Shown: positions 7,196 to 15,544, counted from the stretch's first letter. The stretch: 23,714 nucleotides of DNA from Bacillota bacterium (GCA_023424865.1 JAFADM010000208.1:1-23714); one strand, 5' to 3'. The notes: generated by a model not told the origin, from the sequence alone. Numbers and translations are program-made.

Positions 7196-8042
7196 AAGCG
7201 GCCTCCTTTTTTGCGTGATAGATCATAATATCCTCAAGGCTGGGCGATTCAGCCGCAAGGCCGTCATCCGGACGAAGAGCGGCGGTTTTTATAAGACCGG
7301 TAAAACCGAAGGCGTTGATTTTACTTGCTATCAGCCGCGGCTTTACGTTGTCGAGCTGTTTGAGTGTCCCGCTGACCAGGCGGTAGGCGTCAAGAAGCTC
7401 ATCCTTCGACCGGCTTTCGATAATCCGGCCGTTCTCGATATAGGTGATGAAGTCAGCGCATTTTTCCAGGTCGCTCGTTATATGTGTGGAGAAGAATATG
7501 CTCCTTTCCCCATTCTCAATGAGCTCCTGAAACAGCTCCAAAAGATTGTCACGTGCAACGGGATCAAGTCCGCTGGTCGGTTCGTCAAGCAGCAGCAGCC
7601 TGGCGTGGTGGGAAAGCGCCAGTGCCAGGGAGTATTTGACCCGCATACCGTGGGACAACTCGGACGGACGCTTGTTTTCGTCCAGTGAAAACCTCTTCAT
7701 GTATGTTTCGTACACCGAGTGGTCCCAGTTGCCATAAAACCTGCGAAAAACGTCGGTGATATGCTTGATCCTGGTTTTAGCGTAATAATCGACGCCGCCG
7801 AAAGTATAGCCGATATGTTGTTTTAGCTCGAGTTCGTTATTGTCAAAATCCTTACCAAGTATCCGGATACTGCCGCTGTCTTTATGCAAAAGACCCAGCA
7901 TCGATTTGAGGGTAGTGGTTTTGCCTGCGCCGTTGGCGCCTATAAAGCCCATTATATAACCGCTTTCCAGTGAGAACGACACCTCTTTTAAACTAAAATT
8001 CCCGTAACTCTTACACAGTTTTTGTACCGATAATATCTCCAT
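7176..8042 (-). CDS. ABC exporter ATPase (YtrA-linked module)
   Basis: 288 aa. Walker A GANGAGKT (35-42), signature ELSHGMRVK (128-136, with H in place of the usual second G), Walker B LLLLDEP (149-155) and switch His187 in STHITSD. The Q-loop region reads YTFGGVDYYAKT and has no clear Gln, as in some YtrB/YhaQ-like ATPases. About 70 C-terminal residues after position 215 form an extra domain. The start is ATG 8042, with GGGAGG eight bases upstream. It is first in a three-gene operon with the permease and the GntR regulator. Confidence 0.92.
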   Translation of the reverse strand: MEILSVQKLCKSYGNFSLKEVSFSLESGYIMGFIGANGAGKTTTLKSMLGLLHKDSGSIRILGKDFDNNELELKQHIGYTFGGVDYYAKTRIKHITDVFRRFYGNWDHSVYETYMKRFSLDENKRPSELSHGMRVKYSLALALSHHARLLLLDEPTSGLDPVARDNLLELFQELIENGERSIFFSTHITSDLEKCADFITYIENGRIIESRSKDELLDAYRLVSGTLKQLDNVKPRLIASKINAFGFTGLIKTAALRPDDGLAAESPSLEDIMIYHAKKEAAYEKPVI

Positions 8043-8099
8043 AGATAACCTCCCTTTGACTTGATAATTTTATATTCTGCTAAGCTAAACTCGAATTGG

Positions 8100-8114
8100 G
8101 TATACTGTATATAC
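8100..8114. promoter_or_regulatory. Candidate YtrA-type operator upstream of the ABC-GntR operon
   Basis: GTATACTGTATATAC has arms GTATA and TATAC around a 5-bp centre, 58 bp upstream of the ATPase start in the only upstream region of the operon. GntR/YtrA regulators bind such TA-rich dyads overlapping promoters; assignment to this regulator is inference. Confidence 0.45.
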
Positions 8115-8346
8115 ACAATATAACACGATGCCTGGCAGAATTCAAGACCTCCAGGAAGGGCCAACTGGATGTTTCTTGCCAAAAAACAGGTCTCCTGTGT
8201 TCCTTATTTATTCTGGAAGGCTTATTTACCGACCTGATTTCACAGTCTCGACAATAAGGCTGGAGGGTATCATCGCTTGCTGTGCTAGGACATACCGGTA
8301 AAATCATAAGGATTATTGGAGTTTAAGTATTAAGGCAGGGCTGTCC
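8115..8346. other. Non-coding interval before the 72-aa gene
   Basis: Together with 8043-8114 this gives about 304 bp without a gene. I see no RNA gene, strong terminator or repeat in 8115-8346. It must contain the promoter of the 72-aa gene, but no convincing -35/-10 pair was found. Confidence 0.4.
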
Positions 8347-8565
8347 ATGAAAAAGAGCGAGGTTCGAAAAAACCATGTTAGGATAGTCATTGTACATGAG
8401 GCTGAAAATATACAGGCTCACCTCCTGGCTCAAAAAATCAATGAATTCCATGCCTCTGTCATTGAACGCAGGCTGAAACAATCCAAGCTATCGGCAGAAG
8501 AAAAGCTCATTGCTCTAAAGCAAATCATCGAAAACATAAAGTCCGGGAAAACATATGAAAAATAG
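8347..8565 (+). CDS. 72-aa protein at the right end of element 1
   Basis: ATG 8347 with AAGGCAGG upstream. The product is small and charged: a short beta-type start ([13 protein letters not shown]) followed by two likely amphipathic helices ([21 protein letters not shown] and [19 protein letters not shown]). It ends 42 bp before the element boundary and points toward it. Small proteins of this build often travel with large serine recombinases in clostridial elements. It could be a recombination directionality factor or a left-over from another recombinase gene set. No catalytic motif is visible and I do not recognise a named family. Confidence 0.7.
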   Translation: MKKSEVRKNHVRIVIVHEAENIQAHLLAQKINEFHASVIERRLKQSKLSAEEKLIALKQIIENIKSGKTYEK

Positions 8566-8584
8566 AGGTGGCGTATTGCTGTTT

Positions 8585-8607
8585 CTTTCCCTTTCCATGG
8601 TTGCGCA
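8585..8607 (-). repeat. Right terminal inverted repeat / attachment arm of element 1
   Basis: The reverse complement begins TGCGCAACCA and ends AAAGGGAAAG, matching the left arm 128-150 at 19 of 23 positions, directly beside the AA core at 8608-8609. Confidence 0.75.
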
Positions 8608-8725
8608 AAACGTCCGTTACAGGGTACAAAAACATTGGTTATAACAGCAATAAGCCGCTCCCGGGGGGAATCAATAATCCGGCAGCCCACAACACCCGCC
8701 GCATTGCATCCGAATCCCATACACA
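8608..8725 (-). pseudogene. feoB: feoB, middle fragment stranded between the two elements
   Basis: Read from about 8725 on the minus strand this gives [27 protein letters not shown], then [13 protein letters not shown]. This is the highly conserved FeoB core with the GFGCN motif and the RIIDSPRER block. Only 115 bp (about 38 codons) remain between the two crossover sites. The preceding codons (…KQALTM) are at the right end of the window and the following ones (PTLIAII…) at its left end. A chance reading frame continues beyond 8608 into element 1 as far as 8430, which could mislead an automatic caller into reporting a 98-aa protein. Confidence 0.93.
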
Positions 8726-8747
8726 TGCATGGTTAACGAAAGAATGC
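8724..8747 (+). repeat. Left attachment arm of element 2
   Basis: Core CA (8724-8725), then TGCAT (8726-8730), 11 bp, then GAATGC (8742-8747). The same pattern with the same 11-bp spacing is inverted at the right end (23568-23591). The remaining 8748-8928 is non-coding, with no feature recognised apart from the ribosome binding site of the next gene. Confidence 0.65.
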
Positions 8748-8928
8748 TAATGGAGCTCCAGGATAACCCAGATTATCCTTGCATTATGGTGCGTATCCGA
8801 ATAGAATTAAAATGGTTCTGTTAAAGATATTTAGTGCTCCTGCGCTTTCGTTTGCTGTTAACCGTTGCAATTCCTGCTCTATGGAAAGACGCGTAAACCA
8901 AAACTAAGAAACCGAGGTGGGGCTTAAA

Positions 8929-10059
8929 ATGTTCAAAGCGTTCGTGGTTGATGATGAGCCGTCTGTAATTGAAGGCATGAAGCTCATGATTCCCTGGAGT
9001 GATCTGGATTTTGAATTCTGCGGAGAATCTTCCAATGGCCGGGACGCCCTGCAAAAGTTCGGTAGAATACGTCCCCATTTGGTTATAACCGATATTCGGA
9101 TGCCTCTGGTCAACGGCCTTGAGCTTATTGATGAAGCCCGAAAGCTGAAGCTTGATACGGAATTTGTTATTTTAAGCGGCTATTCCGATTTTTCCTATGC
9201 CAGGGAAGCCATGAGGCATCAGGTTTTTCACTATTTGCTCAAACCACTGGATAAGGACGAAATCGTCTCTGTTCTTAAAAGAATTAAAAGTAAGCTGAAT
9301 ACGAAATTTCTCGCTGATTACGGTTTTACGTCGGAGGACGTTGAAACCTTTAAGGCCAGCGCCATCCTATCTCAGGGACTGGAAAATGGGGCTAAGGAAG
9401 CCGCCTCTAAGGATGAAGGGCCCTGGTGGAAATCCATCCGGGATAGCTACGACGAGGAACTGAACACAGCTCTTAAGCTAATGAATGAAAAGGATGCCAG
9501 GAAGCTAATCGACGAGCTTTTTCATTTTTTTAAAGACAGGCAAATAAGCCTTTATGATGCCGGAATTATGGTAAACAGCTGTGTTTATCATATCCTGCGC
9601 ATTGCCTATGAACGAAATATAAAGCTTAATACCCTGCTGCCCGTAGAAAGGGGAGAGGACTTAAGCTTTGGAAAGCTCAGACGTTACATAACCGATATAC
9701 TTACCCAGACCATCGAGCTTATGCTGGAGGACAGAAGGAAAAATGCCAGAAGCTGTTTGTATGAAGTTAAGGAATATATTGAAAAGCATTTCACGGCCGA
9801 AATAAGCGTTGCCTCCCTGGCCGACAGGGTGTATCTGGAGGCAGGCTATCTGGGAGATGCCTTCAGCAGGCAGTTTGGCTGGAGCATCAATGAATATCAG
9901 CATCGCCTTCGGATACAAAAGGCTGTTGAGCTCATTTCATCCACGGATATGAAATTAAGTGATATCGCAGCAGAGGTAGGCTATAACAATTACAATAATT
10001 TTTTTACCCATTTCGGGAGGATTACCCGTAAGAAACCCAACCAGTACCATCGAAGCTAA
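8929..10059 (+). CDS. Response regulator with AraC-type DNA-binding domain (short form)
   Basis: 376 aa. The N-terminal receiver has the acidic pair Asp8-Asp9, phospho-acceptor Asp55 in ITDIRMP, Ser83 in ILSGYSDF and Lys105 in LLKPLD. The C-terminal AraC-type double helix-turn-helix spans about 277-376 (EYIEKHFTAEISVASLADR … LSDIAAEVGYNNYNNFFTHF). The middle region is about 150 residues, much shorter than in the YesN-type regulator at 11903-13504. The start is ATG 8929, with GAGGTGGGG upstream; a GTG at 8917 sits in that site and is rejected. It has no kinase gene of its own strand and converges on the kinase gene with a 21-bp gap, so the YesM-type kinase is its likely partner. It would activate xylan genes in this island. 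Confidence 0.93.
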   Translation: MFKAFVVDDEPSVIEGMKLMIPWSDLDFEFCGESSNGRDALQKFGRIRPHLVITDIRMPLVNGLELIDEARKLKLDTEFVILSGYSDFSYAREAMRHQVFHYLLKPLDKDEIVSVLKRIKSKLNTKFLADYGFTSEDVETFKASAILSQGLENGAKEAASKDEGPWWKSIRDSYDEELNTALKLMNEKDARKLIDELFHFFKDRQISLYDAGIMVNSCVYHILRIAYERNIKLNTLLPVERGEDLSFGKLRRYITDILTQTIELMLEDRRKNARSCLYEVKEYIEKHFTAEISVASLADRVYLEAGYLGDAFSRQFGWSINEYQHRLRIQKAVELISSTDMKLSDIAAEVGYNNYNNFFTHFGRITRKKPNQYHRS

Positions 10060-10080
10060 AAGGAAGCTAAAAGCAAAATT

Positions 10081-11883
10081 TCAAGCACTTTCGATGGAAA
10101 GGATGATTTCCGTACCCCTCTGGGGAGCGCTGTGAATGGTAAAATGGAAGCGTTCACCGTAATTCATGGCCATGCGACGGTAAACATTCTGAATACCCAC
10201 TCCGCTTCCGTTTTCATTTTGGTATTCCTCGTCGCTCCAGTCCCCGTTATGGGGCTCCTCAATGCGGCTCATAATAGACTCAACCTTTTCCTTTGCCATA
10301 CCTGAGCCATTATCCTTAACGGATATAACAAGGGCGTTGTTAATGATTTCCGCTTTTAAAATCAAGAGGCGCTTCTCTTCGACCGAGGCTTGAAGACCGT
10401 GCTTGCATGCGTTTTCAACAATGGGCTGTATGCTCATTTTGGGAATCAGGCGGTTTGAAGCGATTACCTCCGGAGCGATATGAATTTCGTATTCAAATTT
10501 TTCCCCGAATCGAAACCGTTCAATGGCCAGATATTTATCTACAAAGTCCATTTCCTCGCTAACTTTTATTAAATCGCTTCCATCGGTCAAAAGACGCTTC
10601 AAAAGTTTGGAAAGACTGGAAATAATAACGGAAAGCTCTGTGTATTTATTCTTTACGCAAAAGACCAGTATGGCATTTAAGGTATTGAATAGGAAATGGG
10701 GATCCACCTGAGCCTGCAAATATTTGTATTCAGCGCGTATGTTTTCCACCTCAATGCTTTTTTTCTGCATTTCAAGCTTATAGACCACGTTTATCAAATC
10801 ATTTATCTCAACGATCATGTCATTGAAGGCTGTAATGAGCCAGCCAACTTCGTCCTTACCCGGGCGCTCCAGATGAAGTGGCTGCAAATGATCCTCCCTT
10901 ACTTTTTTCATGTGATCCGAGAGCTCAGTAAGCCTGAAACGCATGGAATTAAGCATGGACCATATAAGAAAAACAGAAAAACTCGCAAGGGCCAGGGTAA
11001 TAAGAAGAATATAAGAAAGTACAATTAGCTGCTTCACCATGATTTTATTTTTCCCGTAAAAGCCGGTTATTTTCCATTCATTAAAAACAGGGGACGGTCC
11101 GATAGCGTTCTGGAAGATATAGAACTTGTCCTCGGAGGGAAGCTCCAATACGGAAAAGGCCCCATCCACACTTCTTGGCTTAAGTTGGGTACTCCAGATG
11201 ATTTTGTTTTCGGAAGAGGTTAAATAGGTATCCATATTGCCGCTTTCCTGGCTAAGCTTATTAATAACCCGATCCAGCTTAAGCTCAATAAGAAGATAAT
11301 TGGTGGCATTATTTAGATAATCTGGGGCATTTATTTTTCTAATAAGAGTGATGCGGTTGTCGTATTGGCTGATGGATATTGCAGTGGAACCAGGGTAAAC
11401 CACAAAGCTGGAAGTGCTGTCCTCAGCGGCTTTATACCATTTACTTTCCTTTACGTTATCGTCCAGAACCCTAAAATAATCCACATTGATAAAATGAGGA
11501 TCCGCTATATAGAGGGTTATCTCCGCAATATCCGGATTACTGACCAAATACATGTTAAAGCGGTTTTTAAGCCTTGTCCAGTAAAGATCATAATGCTCGG
11601 CAGGAGAAGAAAAGCCCTTGGACAAATCGCTGAAAACCGTTTTATCGGCATTAACCTGATTTCCAATATTAACGGCTGTCTGGGTGAGGATGAAAAAATC
11701 CGCGGCAGCACCGTCAAAGGTTTGATTAAGGTAGTGAACGGTATTCTGCTGCATCTCCCTTGAAGTAAAAGCCGTCCAGACGATGGCACCCGCGACGACG
11801 GGCAGGCAGACACAGAAAATATAAACCAGTACAAATTTTCTTCTGATACTGACATTGTCAAAAATGGAAAAAATCTTTTTCAT
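10081..11883 (-). CDS. YesM-type sensor histidine kinase
   Basis: 600 aa membrane sensor. Membrane helix 1 at about 17-39, an extracellular sensor domain at about 40-284, helix 2 at about 285-309, then a HAMP linker (310-362) and coiled coil. The phospho-acceptor is His396 in LQAQVDPHFLFNTLNAI (His_kinase family typical of YesM/LytS). The ATP-binding domain has Asn491 in VENACKHG, Asp524 in VKDNGSGM and the GSGVGIQN box at about 559-566. The gene starts 19 bp after the YesN-type regulator stop, with AAAGGAGA upstream. In related carbohydrate loci this pair senses polysaccharide breakdown products and switches on the neighbouring transporter; here the neighbour is the binding-protein/permease/xylanase operon. 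Confidence 0.95.
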   Translation of the reverse strand: MKKIFSIFDNVSIRRKFVLVYIFCVCLPVVAGAIVWTAFTSREMQQNTVHYLNQTFDGAAADFFILTQTAVNIGNQVNADKTVFSDLSKGFSSPAEHYDLYWTRLKNRFNMYLVSNPDIAEITLYIADPHFINVDYFRVLDDNVKESKWYKAAEDSTSSFVVYPGSTAISISQYDNRITLIRKINAPDYLNNATNYLLIELKLDRVINKLSQESGNMDTYLTSSENKIIWSTQLKPRSVDGAFSVLELPSEDKFYIFQNAIGPSPVFNEWKITGFYGKNKIMVKQLIVLSYILLITLALASFSVFLIWSMLNSMRFRLTELSDHMKKVREDHLQPLHLERPGKDEVGWLITAFNDMIVEINDLINVVYKLEMQKKSIEVENIRAEYKYLQAQVDPHFLFNTLNAILVFCVKNKYTELSVIISSLSKLLKRLLTDGSDLIKVSEEMDFVDKYLAIERFRFGEKFEYEIHIAPEVIASNRLIPKMSIQPIVENACKHGLQASVEEKRLLILKAEIINNALVISVKDNGSGMAKEKVESIMSRIEEPHNGDWSDEEYQNENGSGVGIQNVYRRMAMNYGERFHFTIHSAPQRGTEIILSIESA

Positions 11884-11902
11884 CTTCTCCTTTTATCTCC
11901 CG

Positions 11903-13504
11903 TCAAGAGTATTTCTTTTTGTATTCCGAGGGCGAAACGCCTGTCAGCGCTTTAAATTTCTCCGTAAAGTAGCTGTAGTCGGTGTAGCCGCATTTTTCGC
12001 AGACAACGGTTATTTTGTAGTCGGCAGAGGCAAAAAGGGTTTTGGCATGTTCAATTCGCAGGTGATTGCAATAATCATTAAATTTTTTACCGGTTTTTTT
12101 CTTGACGATTTTACTGATTATTAAAGCAGGAAGGGAAAAATGTTCTGCTATGGCCTGAAGGCTGAGGTTTTTTGTGAAATTTACCTTGATGTATCCGAGA
12201 ATTTCATTTTCCAAAAGGGGAAGAGGCTTCACACTGTTGCTGTTGAGCTTTTCAAAAATGAAAGTGCACATGTCCTGGGCCAGCTTAGCGGTTTGGGAGG
12301 GGCTTCCCCCTATGGAACGGGTGAAATGAAGAATGGGCCTTTTAGCGTCAATCCCCCAGGTATAGGCAAGCTTGCCTATCACATCGGCCAGACGGTAGAG
12401 ACAAATGGCGCGAAGCCGGTGTGCGCCGGTGCTTTTGCTTAATTCCTCAAAAAACGCATCCAGTGCTTTTATAACCTCATCTTGATCCGTTCCCTTAAGC
12501 CCGCTGACCACCCTGTCAAAAGGAAGGTTGGGGAACAGGGTTACTGCTTCCTCAGTGGGTTTAAGCCCAATAAGCTGTGGCTCCATGTCTTCATAGCTCA
12601 CAATGCCGTATTCGGAGTGAAGCCTGCAATAATTAACAAGCTGCTCCAGCTGCCTGGCGCAGCTATAAAAATCAGAGGGGATGCCGTTTTGGGATAAACC
12701 GCTTATGAATATCCAGCCCTGCTTGAGAAAGAGCTCCTGATGGGAGCTGTCGTTTATTTTAAAGTTAATATAGTTGGATAATGCCTTATAATCCTCTATT
12801 CCGGGATGCTCCCGGAGCTTTTTCATTCGGTCATGCAGGATGGCAAGATAACTGCCGCTGCCGTTGCAGAAAAGACAGTTTTCATTCTCAACACCCAGAA
12901 ATGATAATAAATTATCAAACGGTAGATCGCCCCCAGTGTCTGCGCTGTCCTCCTCCGCACCCATAAGAAACTGAATGATGCGTATTTTAGCTCCAACGGG
13001 AATATCGAAAATGAGGCGAAGCTTATGTACAAGCCTTTCACTGTCTTTACCGTCCATTAAATCGTTAAAAAGCTGATTGGCAGTGTATCGGATAAGCTCT
13101 AAGTTTTCTTTTCGAACAGCACGCTCCTGGGCTAAAACCGCCCGGATGCGGTTAAGCTCCTGTGTCAGCTCCTCGCCGTCCAAAGGCTTTGACAGATATC
13201 CCAGAGCACCCAGTTGAAGGGCTTTTTGGGCATAGGAAAAATCATTATAGCCGCTGAGAACTAAAAACTTGGGAGCAGGACTGACGGAGCTTTCAACCTT
13301 TTCCATAAGCTCCAGTCCGTTTAAGCCGGGCATGCGTATATCGCAGATCACCAGGTCGGGTTTGGTTTCCAGGATAAGGGAAAGAGAAGAAAAACCGTCG
13401 GAGGCTTCTCCCGTGATTTTAAAACCCATTTTGTTCCAATCAACAAAAAGCCGAAGTCCTTCCAGTACGGAGGGTTCATCGTCTACGAGCACCACTTTGA
13501 GCAT
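11903..13504 (-). CDS. YesN-type response regulator, REC plus AraC helix-turn-helix
   Basis: 533 aa, the usual length for YesN-type regulators. Receiver: Asp8-Asp9, Asp55 in ICDIRMP, Ser84 in LVLSGYNDF, Lys106 in YLSKPLD. A long unassigned middle region (about 130-425) follows. The C-terminal AraC domain is at about 430-533 (ILGYIKVNFTKNLSLQAIAEHF … YTDYSYFTEKFKALTGVSPSEYKK). AAGGAG precedes the ATG at 13504. It is the first gene of a regulator-kinase operon that is divergent from the lipoprotein gene at 13704. Activation of both sides of that 199-bp gap is the most likely role. Confidence 0.95.
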   Translation of the reverse strand: MLKVVLVDDEPSVLEGLRLFVDWNKMGFKITGEASDGFSSLSLILETKPDLVICDIRMPGLNGLELMEKVESSVSPAPKFLVLSGYNDFSYAQKALQLGALGYLSKPLDGEELTQELNRIRAVLAQERAVRKENLELIRYTANQLFNDLMDGKDSERLVHKLRLIFDIPVGAKIRIIQFLMGAEEDSADTGGDLPFDNLLSFLGVENENCLFCNGSGSYLAILHDRMKKLREHPGIEDYKALSNYINFKINDSSHQELFLKQGWIFISGLSQNGIPSDFYSCARQLEQLVNYCRLHSEYGIVSYEDMEPQLIGLKPTEEAVTLFPNLPFDRVVSGLKGTDQDEVIKALDAFFEELSKSTGAHRLRAICLYRLADVIGKLAYTWGIDAKRPILHFTRSIGGSPSQTAKLAQDMCTFIFEKLNSNSVKPLPLLENEILGYIKVNFTKNLSLQAIAEHFSLPALIISKIVKKKTGKKFNDYCNHLRIEHAKTLFASADYKITVVCEKCGYTDYSYFTEKFKALTGVSPSEYKKKYS

Positions 13505-13547
13505 TTAAGATACTCCTTGTTAAAAATGCCCTATAAAAAACCCCAAT

Positions 13548-13577
13548 TTGATAATTTACTTTGGTAAAATCTATACA
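13548..13577 (+). promoter_or_regulatory. Candidate promoter and operator in the divergent regulatory gap
   Basis: The gap 13505-13703 lies between the regulator operon and the transport operon. On the plus strand TTGATA (13548-13553), an 18-bp spacer and TATACA (13572-13577) form a possible promoter about 130 bp before the lipoprotein start. Its spacer holds the perfect dyad TTTAC-TTTG-GTAAA (13555-13568), a possible binding site for one of the AraC-type regulators. No other strong motif was recognised in the gap. Confidence 0.45.
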
Positions 13578-13703
13578 TTATGATGTAATCATACAAGAAA
13601 CGGGGGTATAAGTCAAACCGCCCGTCAACAGAGGCAGGGAGCATGGTTCCTGTCAAAAGGATTAAGAGGGCATCCCGTTTCAAAAATTAAGGAGGAGGAT
13701 TCC

Positions 13704-15446
13704 ATGAAAAGAATTTATTCACTTCTTCTCGCCGCGGCAATGATGGTCAGCCTGTCCGCGTGTTCCTCAAACACCAATACACCAAGCTCCACAGAAACGG
13801 CTACTCCTACAGCATCGGCATCACCCTCGGCATCAGTGTCAGCAACCCCTGATAACGCACTTCCGGTTCTTTCACCGGACAAACCCGTCACCTTAAGTAC
13901 ATGGATAACCACCAATTACACGACGCCGGCCTCGGATAACAAGCTCACAAAGCTTCTGAAGGACAGGCTTGGCGTTACCCTTACTTATGAAATTATTACT
14001 CCTGATGTGGCCGACCAGAAAATCGGCGTTATGCTTGCCGGAGGCGACTATCCTGATCTTATCGGATCCACGGATCAAAACGGCAGACTGGTAACAGGCG
14101 GCGCTTTCATCCCTCTGGATGATTACCTTCAGCCCGGTGCCGCCGACGTGCTGTATGAGCATGTGAAGCCTTACTGGAACAAGATAGCCTTTGATGCCGG
14201 CGACGGAACAAAGCATATCTATCAGCTCCCCAACTACAACCGTTATTACGGTGACATTACAGGCGGAACCAATTACAGCGCTTCGGGCTTCTGGATCCAG
14301 AAGGACGTTTTAGCTGACGCCGGCTATCCGGATCTGGAAAATATGACGCTTGAAAAATACTTCAAGCTCATTGAGGATTATGTTAAGAAATACCCTACCA
14401 TCGACGGTCAGCCTACCATTGGATTCGTCATTCTTTCCGCTCCGGGCAGAGAATGGGGCCTTACAAATCCTCCCCAGTATCTTAACGGTTCGCCCAATAA
14501 CGGCGGCGTTATCGTGGATGAAAACAATCAAGCATCGATTTTCGCCGACAAGGAAATCTCCAAAACCTATTATCAGTTCCTGAACCAGATGAATGCCAAG
14601 GGCCTTATCGATAAGGAAACCTTTACACAAACCCTGGATCAGTATCTGGCAAAGCTGGCCACCGGCCGTGTGCTTGGCATGTATGACCAGCGCTGGGATT
14701 TCGGCAATGCTCAGGATGCACTGGTAGCTGCCGGTAAGGACGAACGCACCTATGTCTCTCTTATGCCTGTTTATGAAGGCAAGGAGCCTTACTATGCAGA
14801 CAGAGAGGTTATGAACATCAATCAGGGCTTCGGTGTCTCCGTATCAAGCAAGCAGCCCGATGTCGCTGTTGCTTTCCTTAACACCATGCTCAGCGAGGAA
14901 TGGCAGAAGATTCTCTCCTGGGGTATTGAAGGTGAGGATTACCAGGTTGGAGCAGACGGCAAATTCACCCGTACCGAAGAGCAGCGCGCAAACGGAAGAG
15001 ATCTTGTATGGCGTGCATCCAACAAGCTGCAGGCTCTTACGGACATGGTGCCCAAGCATCAGGGAACCTTCTCTGACGGCAATGCTTATGGTGCCGACGA
15101 TCAGCCGGAGGAATTCTTCGCAACATTGAGAGATTATGATAAGAACTTCCTTAACTCTTATGGCAAGAAAACCTGGCGCGATTTCCTCAACCAGCCGCCG
15201 GATAACCCTGTATACTACCCTGCATGGAATATACCGCTTACAGACGGAAGCGATGCCCAGATGGCAAACCGCCAGCTTACCGACACGGCGCTGCAGTACC
15301 TGCCCAAGGCCATTCTGGCTAATCCCAGCGAATTTGAAACTGTTTGGAAGGAATATGTGGAAGCCATAGGTAAAATTAATATAAAAGCCTATGAGGATGC
15401 CGTCAATGCAGGCATTCAGGAAAGAGTCGCAAATTGGGGCAACTAG
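13704..15446 (+). CDS. Sugar ABC transporter substrate-binding lipoprotein (LplA-type)
   Basis: 580 aa. A lipoprotein signal peptide ends in LSAC with acylated Cys20, followed by a Ser/Thr/Pro/Ala-rich tether (about 21-50). The mature part is a large cluster-1 solute-binding protein: LSTWITTNYTTPASDN, LLKDRLGVTLTY, IGVMLAGGDYPDLI, and a C-terminal half rich in aromatic residues, consistent with oligosaccharide binding. The start has GGAGGAGG upstream. It lies outside the cell membrane and passes its ligand to the two permeases encoded downstream. Its neighbours (GH10 xylanase, YesM/YesN) suggest xylo-oligosaccharides or aldouronates as ligand; this is inference from context. Confidence 0.95.
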   Translation: MKRIYSLLLAAAMMVSLSACSSNTNTPSSTETATPTASASPSASVSATPDNALPVLSPDKPVTLSTWITTNYTTPASDNKLTKLLKDRLGVTLTYEIITPDVADQKIGVMLAGGDYPDLIGSTDQNGRLVTGGAFIPLDDYLQPGAADVLYEHVKPYWNKIAFDAGDGTKHIYQLPNYNRYYGDITGGTNYSASGFWIQKDVLADAGYPDLENMTLEKYFKLIEDYVKKYPTIDGQPTIGFVILSAPGREWGLTNPPQYLNGSPNNGGVIVDENNQASIFADKEISKTYYQFLNQMNAKGLIDKETFTQTLDQYLAKLATGRVLGMYDQRWDFGNAQDALVAAGKDERTYVSLMPVYEGKEPYYADREVMNINQGFGVSVSSKQPDVAVAFLNTMLSEEWQKILSWGIEGEDYQVGADGKFTRTEEQRANGRDLVWRASNKLQALTDMVPKHQGTFSDGNAYGADDQPEEFFATLRDYDKNFLNSYGKKTWRDFLNQPPDNPVYYPAWNIPLTDGSDAQMANRQLTDTALQYLPKAILANPSEFETVWKEYVEAIGKINIKAYEDAVNAGIQERVANWGN

Positions 15447-15457
15447 TTTCCCCTTAT

Positions 15458-15504
15458 TTGGAGGAAAGGGGACGGAAGTCTCCTTTCCTCCAATAACCCT
15501 TTTT
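15458..15504 (+). terminator. Strong intra-operon hairpin after the binding-protein gene
   Basis: A 16-bp stem with one G-T pair (15458-15473 with 15478-15493) closed by a GGAA tetraloop, followed by TAACCC and a run of five T. This is a partial terminator or 3'-end protecting structure; it would let the binding protein be made in excess over the permeases, as is common in ABC importer operons. Confidence 0.75.
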
Positions 15505-15544
15505 CAATCCTTGACTTTCATCCAACTGTAACTGGAGGTATTAA

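Larger units (their letters stand above)
126..8609. mobile_element. Integrative element 1, serine-recombinase type, in feoB
   Basis: An 8482-bp segment separates feoB codons for ...CNGRF and PTLIA. It carries a large serine recombinase at its left end. The copies of the crossover dinucleotide AA are at 126-127 and 8608-8609. Just inside them the two ends form an imperfect inverted repeat (128-150 and 8585-8607, 19 of 23 matching). Removing the segment restores CGT TTC CCT ACC (R-F-P-T) in frame. Cargo: NERD-like protein, oxidoreductase, PadR-ABC exporter, YtrA-like ABC module and a 72-aa protein. There are no conjugation, replication or phage structural genes, so it looks like a non-self-transmissible integrative or mobilisable island. 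Cargo orientation and base composition vary along it, suggesting a mosaic. Confidence 0.85.

Noticed and set aside
8555..8643. A 29-codon plus-strand frame starting in the end of the 72-aa gene and crossing the element 1 boundary
   Set aside because: No ribosome binding site, overlaps the preceding stop, and runs antisense through feoB codons.
8430..8726. A 98-aa minus-strand open frame that looks like a small conserved protein
   Set aside because: Its first 38 residues are the middle feoB fragment and the rest is antisense to the 72-aa gene; it is a junction artefact.
8750..8824. A 24-codon frame (MELQDNPDYPCIMV...) at the left end of element 2
   Set aside because: No convincing ribosome binding site and no recognisable product; kept as non-coding.
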